A stretch of DNA of 64,000 nt. Origin: a virus. The translations under genes and the position numbers were made by a program. The notes under the pieces are model-generated. The model was not told where the DNA came from, made no database searches, and was given only the letters and a program-made list of their open reading frames with translations. Of this stretch, positions 56,479 through 63,904 are shown piece after piece. The DNA lies in IMG/VR virus record IMGVR_UViG_3300042922_000886, positions 57,817 to 121,816 of that record, one strand, 5' to 3'. Positions within the stretch are counted from its first letter, which is position 1, and every line of letters starts with the position of its first letter.

Positions 56479-57975
56479 ATCGCAGAATATATCAAAGAGT
56501 TTGTTGACCCGTCTGGAGTTCATGAATCCTTATTCGTAGGGTATTTATGGAAAACTCCAAGTCTATACTCTAAATATAAAGTCCATAAAACAGAGAAGGA
56601 CACATTTACAAAACCAGTATGGTATTTTTACTATTATATAGGAAAAGAAATGTATGAGAATGGTATGCGTACTTTTGACGACGCTTCTGTTTATTCATAT
56701 CTTACTTCGAAGCCGAAAGAAAATGGAAAAAAATCATACTTTGAATATTACAACGAACACGGTGGATGGTCCACTATTGAAGAGATCTTAAATGAATGTG
56801 ATCCAGATAAAGGGAATGTAGACTATCATTTTAGTGAAGTTCAAAAATATGAAAGTTTGCGTATGTTTCAAAAGGAAGGCTTTATCAATGTACTGAGTTC
56901 GGATTTGATCAGCAAATTAACAAACATGAATCTGATCCAACTACAGCAATTCATGCAACTCAAGGTTAAGTCTGGATTCTCACAAGTGAATTCTGGGGAA
57001 ATAGTTATCTCGTATTTGGGCGATGATCTAAGTGAGACCATTAAAGAATTAAAAAATGGAGAACAGGCAGGAATTCCTTTATTTGAATCACCAAGACTCA
57101 ATAGAAAAATAAACGGACAAAAACTAGGGAATTTAAATTACTTGATATTGCCTTCAGGTGTAGGTAAATCAAGTATATTGACAGAGAAAGCGGTAATGAG
57201 TCTATATGAAAATGACGAAAAAGGAATCATTTTTGCTAACGAGGAGGGGATAAAACGTTGGAGATCCAGACTGCTTGTTACTGTGGCAGCAAGGGTATTA
57301 AAAAAGCCGGTCGCAAGAGACGTTGTTAATCGAGGATTTGGTGACGAGGTTGAGGCGATTCTGCATGAAGCAAGAGAATGGATTGAATCGCATCGAAAAG
57401 AGAACATACTCTTTATCAATCTAAAGAAATATAGAATCCAAGACGTAATAAGTAATATTGAATTGTATAGGCCAAAGGGATACAAACACATATATTTTGA
57501 TACTTTTAAACCTGATTTAACGCAGCAGATTGAAAGATGGTTGGCATTTTCTAATTCAGCGCAATATTTGTATGACACTATAAAAGACGATGCCTACAAT
57601 TGTCATTGTCTAGCTACTGTACAATTAAAAATTGGTAAAGAATTTAGATACATTGATCTTGATTGTATCGGAAAATCGGTCGAAATCTCAGAGGTCGGTG
57701 CTGTAATAATGGCCGGACGCTTAATGTTTGATGATGAATATAAAGTAGAAGGACACAAAAACAGGCTTAATCCGTACAATTGGGAGAAGGATGAACTCAA
57801 CGGAAAGTGGTTTAAGAAAGAGTATAGACTTGATCCAGAGAAAAAATATCTAATTCTCTTCCTGCCAAAAAATCGTGAAGGGAGTGAAGATGAGCAGATC
57901 ATCTTTGAAGTGAATTATGATTTTAACATATGGAGAGAAGTATCTCTAGTCCAAGTACCAAACAATGGAAGGTAA
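56479..57975 (+). CDS. DnaB-type replicative helicase, ATC start, 498 aa
   Basis: RecA-like core from about residue 205: Walker A LPSGVGKSS (about 223-231), GIIFANEE, a Walker B region KHIYFDTFKPD and NCHCLATVQL. N-terminal 200 residues are helical and phage specific. Closest in layout to the SPbeta helicase next to its primase. The frame opens after TAA 56473; ATC 56479 is 6 bases after GGAGGGG and no ATG/GTG/TTG occurs before 56650, 57 codons in, so ATC is the likely start. Unwinds DNA at the phage fork. Confidence 0.8.
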   Translation: MAEYIKEFVDPSGVHESLFVGYLWKTPSLYSKYKVHKTEKDTFTKPVWYFYYYIGKEMYENGMRTFDDASVYSYLTSKPKENGKKSYFEYYNEHGGWSTIEEILNECDPDKGNVDYHFSEVQKYESLRMFQKEGFINVLSSDLISKLTNMNLIQLQQFMQLKVKSGFSQVNSGEIVISYLGDDLSETIKELKNGEQAGIPLFESPRLNRKINGQKLGNLNYLILPSGVGKSSILTEKAVMSLYENDEKGIIFANEEGIKRWRSRLLVTVAARVLKKPVARDVVNRGFGDEVEAILHEAREWIESHRKENILFINLKKYRIQDVISNIELYRPKGYKHIYFDTFKPDLTQQIERWLAFSNSAQYLYDTIKDDAYNCHCLATVQLKIGKEFRYIDLDCIGKSVEISEVGAVIMAGRLMFDDEYKVEGHKNRLNPYNWEKDELNGKWFKKEYRLDPEKKYLILFLPKNREGSEDEQIIFEVNYDFNIWREVSLVQVPNNGR

Positions 57976-57992
57976 TCCTCTAAGGGAGGAGC

Positions 57993-59072
57993 ATGATGAG
58001 TGATGTTCTAACAGAAATAAGAAAAAAATTGTTACAAGATGACAATATACATACATTGCTTGAAAAGGCAGAGTGTGAAAATATAAAACGTCGAAGCAAC
58101 AGGTATGAAGCAACGTTGCCAAGCAGGTTTAATTCAGATAACGATAGAGCCGTGCAAGTGTATTTAAATGAATCAATAACCTGTAAAATAAGAAGTCGAA
58201 CCTTTTTAGGAAAAGGTATTTATGACTTAATTTCATATATTGTATTTGGATGTATAGAAATAAAAGAAATAAATAAATGCCTTCCGAAATCAAAAAGATG
58301 GATTTGTGAGCAATTGGGTTTTTTTGAGTATCTAAATAACTCATGGTATCATGAAAAGCCAAAGGAAGACCCGTTAAAATGGTTAAAAGATTTAAAGAGG
58401 AAACGAAACAAGGAAATTAAGATAATTGAAAATACCGTGCTAGATGATACTGTATTTAATCAGTACATTATGTATCCTTACATTAATTATTTGAAAGAAG
58501 GCATCGACTATAACACGCAGCTCGAGTTTCAAATCGGTCTTGACCTAGTTAGTGAACGCGTAATCTTTCCTATACATAATAAATACGGAGACTTGATTGG
58601 AATAAAGGGTAGAACTCTAGATCCAGATTACAAAACTAAAAAAATCCCGAAGTTTATGCATTTATATAATGTAAATATGATTTCCGAGCTGTACAACTGG
58701 CATCGCGCGCTTTACTACATAATGGAGCAGAAAGAAATCATATTTTACGAAGCTGAAAAAACTTGCTGGCTAAGTACTCAATGGGGATATAGAAATTGCG
58801 TTGCTTTGGGGAGCAGTGAGATAACCGAGTGGCATGTCCAGATGGTCAAGGAACTTGGCTTAGATATCCGAATCGTGTTGGGTTACGACAAAGATAAGGA
58901 AGCAAAGGAAATAAAGGAAGCAGCTAAGATGTTTGGATTCACTCACTCAATCAACGTTATGTGGGATGGGAGGAATGCATTTTCTGCAGAGAAGAAGCAC
59001 TCTCCAACGGATTTAGGCAAAGATGCATTTGACCAACTATACAATGACAGGTATAAATACAAAATAACATGA
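57993..59072 (+). CDS. DnaG-type primase, 359 aa
   Basis: TOPRIM core: IIFYEAEKTCWLSTQWGYRN (catalytic Glu; AEKTCW replaces EGPxD) and VLGYDKDKEAKE (DxD). The region RVIFPIHNKYGDLIGIKGRT is the DnaG core. The N-terminal zinc domain is degenerate: only scattered Cys where CHC2 ligands are expected. Starts 17 bases after helicase (GGGAGG before ATG). Synthesises primers with the helicase. Confidence 0.8.
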   Translation: MMSDVLTEIRKKLLQDDNIHTLLEKAECENIKRRSNRYEATLPSRFNSDNDRAVQVYLNESITCKIRSRTFLGKGIYDLISYIVFGCIEIKEINKCLPKSKRWICEQLGFFEYLNNSWYHEKPKEDPLKWLKDLKRKRNKEIKIIENTVLDDTVFNQYIMYPYINYLKEGIDYNTQLEFQIGLDLVSERVIFPIHNKYGDLIGIKGRTLDPDYKTKKIPKFMHLYNVNMISELYNWHRALYYIMEQKEIIFYEAEKTCWLSTQWGYRNCVALGSSEITEWHVQMVKELGLDIRIVLGYDKDKEAKEIKEAAKMFGFTHSINVMWDGRNAFSAEKKHSPTDLGKDAFDQLYNDRYKYKIT

Positions 59073-59100
59073 CAAATAAAATCGATATTTCATTCAATGG

Positions 59101-59133
59101 TAGCAAGCACAACTTGGAAAATAGTGCTTGCTA
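59101..59133 (+). terminator. terminator after helicase-primase operon
   Basis: TAGCAAGCAC / GTGCTTGCTA, 10 bp perfect, 13-base loop, followed by TTCTTTGTATCTT. Confidence 0.75.
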
Positions 59134-59203
59134 TTCTTTGTATCTTGATATAAAATAAAAGTATGAAATAAACTAATTGATGAGGAGGCGGACTAAATAT
59201 TCG

Positions 59204-59338
59204 ATGTTTGTCTGGTGGATCATTGGAATATGTATTTACTTCTGTTTAGTAGTACTTATCGCAAAATGCTGTGGAGGAAATACAACTTTCGATTATAAAA
59301 TAAAACATAATAATACATATGGGGAGAATGAGCGATGA
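59204..59338 (+). CDS. small membrane protein, 44 aa
   Basis: One membrane span (VWWIIGICIYFCLVVLIAKC) then a polar tail; stop overlaps the next ATG. GAGGAGGCGG lies 12 bases before the ATG. Unknown. Confidence 0.5.
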   Translation: MFVWWIIGICIYFCLVVLIAKCCGGNTTFDYKIKHNNTYGENER

Positions 59339-59667
59339 AGTTGTATCAATTGGGCAAAGGGGTATATAAAACTTACCGGGAAACAGTTAAAGGGAATCAA
59401 AATATCACTCCACAACAAGCACAAAAGAAATTGACTCGAAACATTATACTGGCTTTTAAAGTTTCAAAAAGCAATAATGAAAATTTAAAGCAACGGTACT
59501 TCTATGGTAACTTGCACATACTCGTAGTTGGAAATAAAATCGTCTGGATCAAAAATATTAAGCAGAATGGCAACTGGTTTTATAAGGATCAGAAAAAGTA
59601 TGATGAATTGAATGTGCTGCTTGGTATTGAAAATGATTCTGAAACTATTAATCAAAGAGTCAGTTAA
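59335..59667 (+). CDS. hypothetical basic protein, 110 aa
   Basis: Basic, alpha plus beta (NLHILVVGNKIVWIKNI). GGGGAG before ATG. Unknown. Confidence 0.6.
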   Translation: MKLYQLGKGVYKTYRETVKGNQNITPQQAQKKLTRNIILAFKVSKSNNENLKQRYFYGNLHILVVGNKIVWIKNIKQNGNWFYKDQKKYDELNVLLGIENDSETINQRVS

Positions 59668-59682
59668 TAAGAGGGAGAAAAC

Positions 59683-59913
59683 ATGAGTGAGGCACTAAAA
59701 AATGCCCTATACGATGTAGTAGAAAAAGCAAAGAAATACGATGCGATTATACATCTTAGAAAAAATGGAGAAATCCATTGTGATTTTTGCGGTAAGTGTC
59801 AATGCGATGTTAAGAAGTTAGTAGCTGGACCAAGAGTTTTTATTTGCGACGAATGCATAGAACTATGTGTTGAAGTTATTAAAGAAGAGAAAGTGAATGA
59901 GGAAGACAAATAA
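59683..59913 (+). CDS. stand-alone ClpX zinc-binding domain protein, 76 aa
   Basis: Residues 32-67 ([18 protein letters not shown], then [11 protein letters not shown]) are almost identical to the N-terminal zinc-binding domain of ClpX, with all four ligands Cys33, Cys36, Cys55, Cys58. No ATPase follows. In ClpX this domain dimerises and binds substrates/adaptors, so a free copy could trap adaptors or poison ClpX hexamers, redirecting proteolysis. GAGGGAG before ATG. Confidence 0.88.
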   Translation: MSEALKNALYDVVEKAKKYDAIIHLRKNGEIHCDFCGKCQCDVKKLVAGPRVFICDECIELCVEVIKEEKVNEEDK

Positions 59914-59955
59914 AATTATGCTTTCATTGAAGAAAGGGGCGCCTATTGGAAAAAT

Positions 59956-60390
59956 ATGAGGGATACAAGGGAAATTAAATTCCGGGGACGCCGAATTTGC
60001 AATGGTGAGTGGGTATACGGTTGGTTGTATTCAATCGTTCCATATGGAAATCCTCATGAGCGTGGTTTTATGATCAAAGAGGATATAGGAGACGATTATG
60101 AGGTCGATCCCGAATCAGTAGGTCAATATAGCGGCGTTAACGATGACGACAAGGATGAAGAGTTATTTTCTGGAGACATCATACAGGTGGGATACGACGG
60201 CGAAACGATTGTCTGTGAAGTGATGAGAGAAGGTCCGGGATTCTTGCTGGCATCAGGCGAATTTGATGACGGATATATCTGGATCAGTGAAATAGTAGAA
60301 TCGCTTGATGGCAAGTTTTATATACCTGATTCGGAATTGTTGGGAAATCGCTGGGAGCATCCTCATCTATTAGGAGGGAACCAAGCATGA
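59956..60390 (+). CDS. YopX-family protein, 144 aa
   Basis: REIKFRGRRICNGEWVYGWL, VGQYSGVNDDD...LFSGDIIQVGYDG and the final WEHPHLLG are YopX-family hallmarks (SPbeta yopX and many phages). Beta-rich, function unknown. First gene of the GC-richer block. Start ATG 59956. Confidence 0.88.
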   Translation: MRDTREIKFRGRRICNGEWVYGWLYSIVPYGNPHERGFMIKEDIGDDYEVDPESVGQYSGVNDDDKDEELFSGDIIQVGYDGETIVCEVMREGPGFLLASGEFDDGYIWISEIVESLDGKFYIPDSELLGNRWEHPHLLGGNQA

Positions 60391-60773
60391 GGATAGACGA
60401 TATGAAGCCGGGACCGGAATTGAATGCGGAATTTGCGAAAGCACTCGGAAAGCCGAATTTGCGCAAATATAACCACTGCTATGTTTGGGACAATGTGGGG
60501 TACGTCAACGGAAAACCAGTTGGATCAGTAATGGGAACGATCGATGTTCCAGAATACTCCACAACATGGGACGGAATGAGCGAAGTTGTTGGGGAGATGC
60601 AACGACGGGGATACAGATATTTGCTCCATGACACTCATAACGGCATATCGCTTGCGCAGTTTCAAAAATATAATGCAGAATACGAACTGACTGGGTTCGG
60701 CAGGAGTGAAGGAAAAACGGCCCCTCACGCTGTAACGTTGGCAGCTATTAGGGCTCTACAAGGGGAGCAATAA
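60387..60773 (+). CDS. DUF2591/ABA-sandwich phage protein, 128 aa
   Basis: Pattern MKPGPELNAEFAKALG ... YSTTWDGMSEVVGEM ... AVTLAAIRALQ fits the phage ABA-sandwich/DUF2591 family. ATGA overlap with YopX. Its end, ALQGEQ, is encoded by the first copy of the repeated junction sequence. Function unknown. Confidence 0.65.
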   Translation: MRIDDMKPGPELNAEFAKALGKPNLRKYNHCYVWDNVGYVNGKPVGSVMGTIDVPEYSTTWDGMSEVVGEMQRRGYRYLLHDTHNGISLAQFQKYNAEYELTGFGRSEGKTAPHAVTLAAIRALQGEQ

Positions 60774-60777
60774 ACGT

Positions 60778-60954
60778 ATGAAGACGCTATGTACACGTTG
60801 TAAAAAGCCGGTTTATAAAAATCGAAACCACTGGACAGATGTACACGGAAATCGCAAGCATATTCGCTGCCAAAAAGAAGAAGAACAGGAGCGCCGTGAA
60901 CGAGATAAAAGAACATCTCGCATGGAGGCTCTACAAGGGGAGGATACCCAATGA
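60778..60954 (+). CDS. zinc-site protein with GEDTQ end, 58 aa
   Basis: CTRCKKPVY and a later Cys/His (HIRC) form a zinc site; Arg/Glu-rich helix follows. Ends ALQGEDTQ over the junction GGGGAGGATACCC that is also the ribosome site of the next gene. Confidence 0.6.
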   Translation: MKTLCTRCKKPVYKNRNHWTDVHGNRKHIRCQKEEEQERRERDKRTSRMEALQGEDTQ

Positions 60955-61178
60955 GTAAAAAAGGCGGAGATATACTTTGTGATCTCTGGAGCCGAGTCGA
61001 TCAAGCGGATTTTGACACCATGATTACGGAAGCATTCAAGAAGATTCCTACGAAAATCCAAAAGAAATTCATTGCAGAAATTCTTGAAAATAATATTTGG
61101 GATTTGAACGGAAAGCCTGATGATAGAACTTTATCCGAGTGCTGGGAATTTGTTGATGCAGGGGAGGATACCCGATGA
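60951..61178 (+). CDS. hypothetical protein, 75 aa
   Basis: Helical; ends AGEDTR on the second junction copy. Unknown. Confidence 0.6.
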   Translation: MSKKGGDILCDLWSRVDQADFDTMITEAFKKIPTKIQKKFIAEILENNIWDLNGKPDDRTLSECWEFVDAGEDTR

Positions 61179-61372
61179 ATAACTGTGGAGTATGCAATCA
61201 TCACTTAGACATCAACCATGCCCAATTAAGACGATTCGAATTGGATGGGACTCTTACGCCGTACCATATGGGTTGTGAGGGTGAGGCGCGGAAACTTAAG
61301 CCTTGTGTAGACTGCGGCCAACATCGACTATTATGCAGCGATTGTGCAGAGGTAGGGGAGGATACCCAATGA
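61175..61372 (+). CDS. zinc-binding protein, 65 aa
   Basis: CGVCNHHLD ... HMGC and CVDCGQHRLLCSDC: two zinc sites. Ends VGEDTQ on the junction. Confidence 0.65.
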   Translation: MNNCGVCNHHLDINHAQLRRFELDGTLTPYHMGCEGEARKLKPCVDCGQHRLLCSDCAEVGEDTQ

Positions 61373-61566
61373 ATATTATACCAATCATCAGAAATGAAAG
61401 AGGTAGCCTGACGCTTAATAGGGCTGATTTGGATATCATCATTGGTCAGATTATTGATATATGCAGAACAGAAAAGGAACTGGAATGGGTTCAAGATCAA
61501 TTAATAGGCTGCATTGAATCCATGGTGGAAGGAAAATTGGAAGAGTTGGAGGATACCCAACCATGA
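61369..61566 (+). CDS. hypothetical helical protein, 65 aa
   Basis: Start ATG 61369 after GGGGAGGATACCC. Helical; ends ELEDTQP over the next junction. Confidence 0.6.
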   Translation: MNIIPIIRNERGSLTLNRADLDIIIGQIIDICRTEKELEWVQDQLIGCIESMVEGKLEELEDTQP

Positions 61567-61766
61567 AATACGCGATAAAGTTCCAAGGCGAATATATGCG
61601 CCAAAGATACGGATCAGATTGCTTTACCGACGATCTTGGTTTCGCTGTCCTATTCGATTCTCGGGAAGAAGCTGTATCCGAACTTTTCGGTGATGAGCAT
61701 GTCGTTGAAATACAAGAAGACGAAGAAGGCGGAATCTGGGAGGATACAGCAAATGGAATGGATTAA
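61563..61766 (+). CDS. hypothetical acidic protein, 67 aa
   Basis: Mixed fold, very acidic end (EIQEDEEGGIWED). Overlaps the next gene by 14 bases. Confidence 0.6.
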   Translation: MKYAIKFQGEYMRQRYGSDCFTDDLGFAVLFDSREEAVSELFGDEHVVEIQEDEEGGIWEDTANGMD

Positions 61767-62070
61767 TTGCAGCGACAGAATGCCGGAACCGGCTCAACGT
61801 GTACTTGCAGTATTCCCAACAGGGTATAAGGGTGTCAGGCATATTTCCTTAGTCATTTACGTTCCGGCCAAATCAGTAAAGGCGGAAGATTTGTGGGACG
61901 ACGACAGTGATTGTGTTGAATACGACGAAGAGAAGGATTGCTTCTACGTCGAAGAAGGTTGGTATGAATCGTCTTACGAGTCGGAAAAGGATTGGCGTTT
62001 GAATTACGAGGTAACTCACTGGATGCCATTACCTCATGTTCCAGTGGCACAAGGGGAGGATAAAGGGTGA
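61753..62070 (+). CDS. DUF551 protein, 105 aa
   Basis: WINCSDRMPEPAQRVLAVFP at the N-terminus and VTHWMPLPHVP near the end are the DUF551 signature. Function unknown; common in phages. ATG 61753 behind GGGAGGATA. Confidence 0.85.
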   Translation: MEWINCSDRMPEPAQRVLAVFPTGYKGVRHISLVIYVPAKSVKAEDLWDDDSDCVEYDEEKDCFYVEEGWYESSYESEKDWRLNYEVTHWMPLPHVPVAQGEDKG

Positions 62071-62327
62071 AACAGCCAAACATAAAAATATTCGGAAAAA
62101 CTCATAAAGTCGTTCAAATCGAATTTAACGACGATGGCTTAATCCAAAAGATCATATATAAGGCAAATCAACACAATAACAGAATAGTATTCCGACGAGA
62201 CGATATGGTGGATGAATCGCTCGTACGGAAATACAAAATCCACGAGCCAACAAATCATCCATACCACAACTATGCTCATGCGCCTGATCTGGAGTCTTTA
62301 TTGGTACAAGGGGAGGATACCCAATGA
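62067..62327 (+). CDS. hypothetical basic protein, 86 aa
   Basis: GTG start after GGGGAGGATA. Basic beta-rich product ending VQGEDTQ on the junction. Confidence 0.6.
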   Translation: MKQPNIKIFGKTHKVVQIEFNDDGLIQKIIYKANQHNNRIVFRRDDMVDESLVRKYKIHEPTNHPYHNYAHAPDLESLLVQGEDTQ

Positions 62328-62482
62328 AGCGTGAACTGATTATATCCGGTTCGGTAGAAAAATGTTGGGCTTGCAAGGGTCGAGGATATTCGGGATCTGA
62401 AAACCATCCCGAATGCGTAGTTTGTAGTGGATATGGTTGGTTGCCGAAGGGAGAAGAAGATGCCGAGACGCCATCCAGATGA
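62324..62482 (+). CDS. DnaJ-type zinc-finger protein, 52 aa
   Basis: CWACKGRGYSGSENHPECVV followed by CSGYGW: one full CxxCxGxG pair as in DnaJ. Likely protein or RNA binding. ATGA overlap. Confidence 0.7.
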   Translation: MKRELIISGSVEKCWACKGRGYSGSENHPECVVCSGYGWLPKGEEDAETPSR

Positions 62483-62615
62483 AGTTAAGCAAAAATGCGG
62501 ACGATGCAGCCGAGAGAGATACGAACTCGTTAAATGTGGCGGAATATATGTATGTTGGAACTGCTGCAACTACCTAAAAAAGTCGGGGGATGATACCCAT
62601 GGAACCAGTAAGTAA
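62460..62615 (+). CDS. zinc-ribbon protein, 51 aa
   Basis: CGRCSRERYELVKCGGIYVC and CWNCC give a four-Cys ribbon. ATG after GGGAGAAG; overlaps the previous gene by 23 bases in another frame. Ends over GGGGGATGATACCC. Confidence 0.6.
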   Translation: MPRRHPDEVKQKCGRCSRERYELVKCGGIYVCWNCCNYLKKSGDDTHGTSK

Positions 62616-62946
62616 TGCTGATAAGTTGAGAGATAAAGCACCGGAAGATATAGACGATGTCCTATCCGAACTCGAAGACTTGAGCAAATTTTGGAAAGAG
62701 GCAATGAGGGAGCAAGCCGAGGAATATATTGAATCTCTCCAATCCATACAGCAGGAAAGGGATAAACTGCTTCGCAAACTGAACTATAAAGACTTGATTA
62801 TCTCAAATGCGGTGGAATTAGTTGAGGATCGAGAAAAAGTGCTTTCGGAATTGCGACCATTCGTTTCACCAGAGCATCAAAAATTAATAGATTCAGTGGT
62901 GGACAACGGGAGTTTCAATGTCGGAGTAGGGGAGGAAAGGACATGA
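62599..62946 (+). CDS. hypothetical coiled-coil protein, 115 aa
   Basis: Continuous charged coiled coil (EYIESLQSIQQERDKLLRKL). ATG in the junction ...ATACCCATGG. Unknown. Confidence 0.6.
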   Translation: MEPVSNADKLRDKAPEDIDDVLSELEDLSKFWKEAMREQAEEYIESLQSIQQERDKLLRKLNYKDLIISNAVELVEDREKVLSELRPFVSPEHQKLIDSVVDNGSFNVGVGEERT

Positions 62947-63209
62947 CCGAATTGACGGAACAGCGAAAACGGGAGATCGCTGAGATGGCCCGGAGGGATT
63001 TAAACGCTCATGCATGGTTATGCGAACAAGAGCAGGAAGAATATGCCACTGAGGTTCTTTCCCTCCAACAACAGGTAAACACGCTGACGAAACAGATTGA
63101 GGCAGCGTTAACCGATTTGGAAGCATATAAACCTTTAACGGCTATAGTCGTCCTTAAAAGTGCCATACAGTCTATAAAGGAATCCCCGAGGGAGGAGCAA
63201 GGGAAATGA
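62943..63209 (+). CDS. hypothetical coiled-coil protein, 88 aa
   Basis: Coiled coil in the middle (LQQQVNTLTKQIEAALTDLE). ATGA overlap on both sides. Unknown. Confidence 0.6.
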   Translation: MTELTEQRKREIAEMARRDLNAHAWLCEQEQEEYATEVLSLQQQVNTLTKQIEAALTDLEAYKPLTAIVVLKSAIQSIKESPREEQGK

Positions 63210-63472
63210 TTAAATTGACATATTTTGAAGGTGACGCGCTGTATATTGCGCCAGATCGAATTATCGCCGTTTATGATGATATTTCCGCGACAACGATAAG
63301 TTGCGGTGGAGAACTTTTCAGCGTGGAAGAAAAGCCAGAAGAAGTAGTACGCAAGATCATGGATTACAAACTGGCTATGATTGAATACCGTTCGAAATTC
63401 CAAAACAATAAATCTGTTGCTGACATATTGTGGGTAATGAATAAACTGGCCGGATTGGAGCAGACCCCATGA
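63206..63472 (+). CDS. hypothetical protein, 88 aa
   Basis: Starts with a small beta domain (IKLTYFEGDALYIAPDRIIA), then helix. Similar openings occur in phage flagellar-FlbD-like small proteins; weak. Unknown. Confidence 0.55.
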   Translation: MIKLTYFEGDALYIAPDRIIAVYDDISATTISCGGELFSVEEKPEEVVRKIMDYKLAMIEYRSKFQNNKSVADILWVMNKLAGLEQTP

Positions 63473-63873
63473 TAGTACGAATCACATTTGGCGACCGAGT
63501 AATGATGTTTGGAGATAGCTATAAGCCGTGGCACATGCAGATGGACGAATATATGCGGCGATGTGCAGAAGGATTGCCAAGACCGGAAAGGGTTGAAGTA
63601 TCAAAATCAAAGTGGATCGGGTGGGGTGGCTTAAAGTGGTGTTCATCGGATAACTTTCAGCATGAGTTGAACCGTGAAGGGTGCCAAGAAAGCGATCCAG
63701 ACAATTCTCGGCCACGTAAATACGCTGATATGGAGTTTGCTCCGGCAAAAGGAAAGGTGTTGGGGAAAGTATACGATGCATGGGAGTCTGGTCAGCGATT
63801 GATGAAAATCGGGAAATTAAATGATGAAGAATATAGGTTGTATCAGCGCGGAGAATTGAAAATAACTGTCTAG
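63469..63873 (+). CDS. hypothetical protein, 134 aa
   Basis: IVRITFGDRVMMFGDSYKPW, basic centre with GWGGLKWCSS, acid tail. Overlaps the previous stop. Unknown. Confidence 0.6.
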   Translation: MIVRITFGDRVMMFGDSYKPWHMQMDEYMRRCAEGLPRPERVEVSKSKWIGWGGLKWCSSDNFQHELNREGCQESDPDNSRPRKYADMEFAPAKGKVLGKVYDAWESGQRLMKIGKLNDEEYRLYQRGELKITV

Positions 63874-63904
63874 GCCCAATAGGGGATAAAGGGAGAGAAA
63901 ATGA

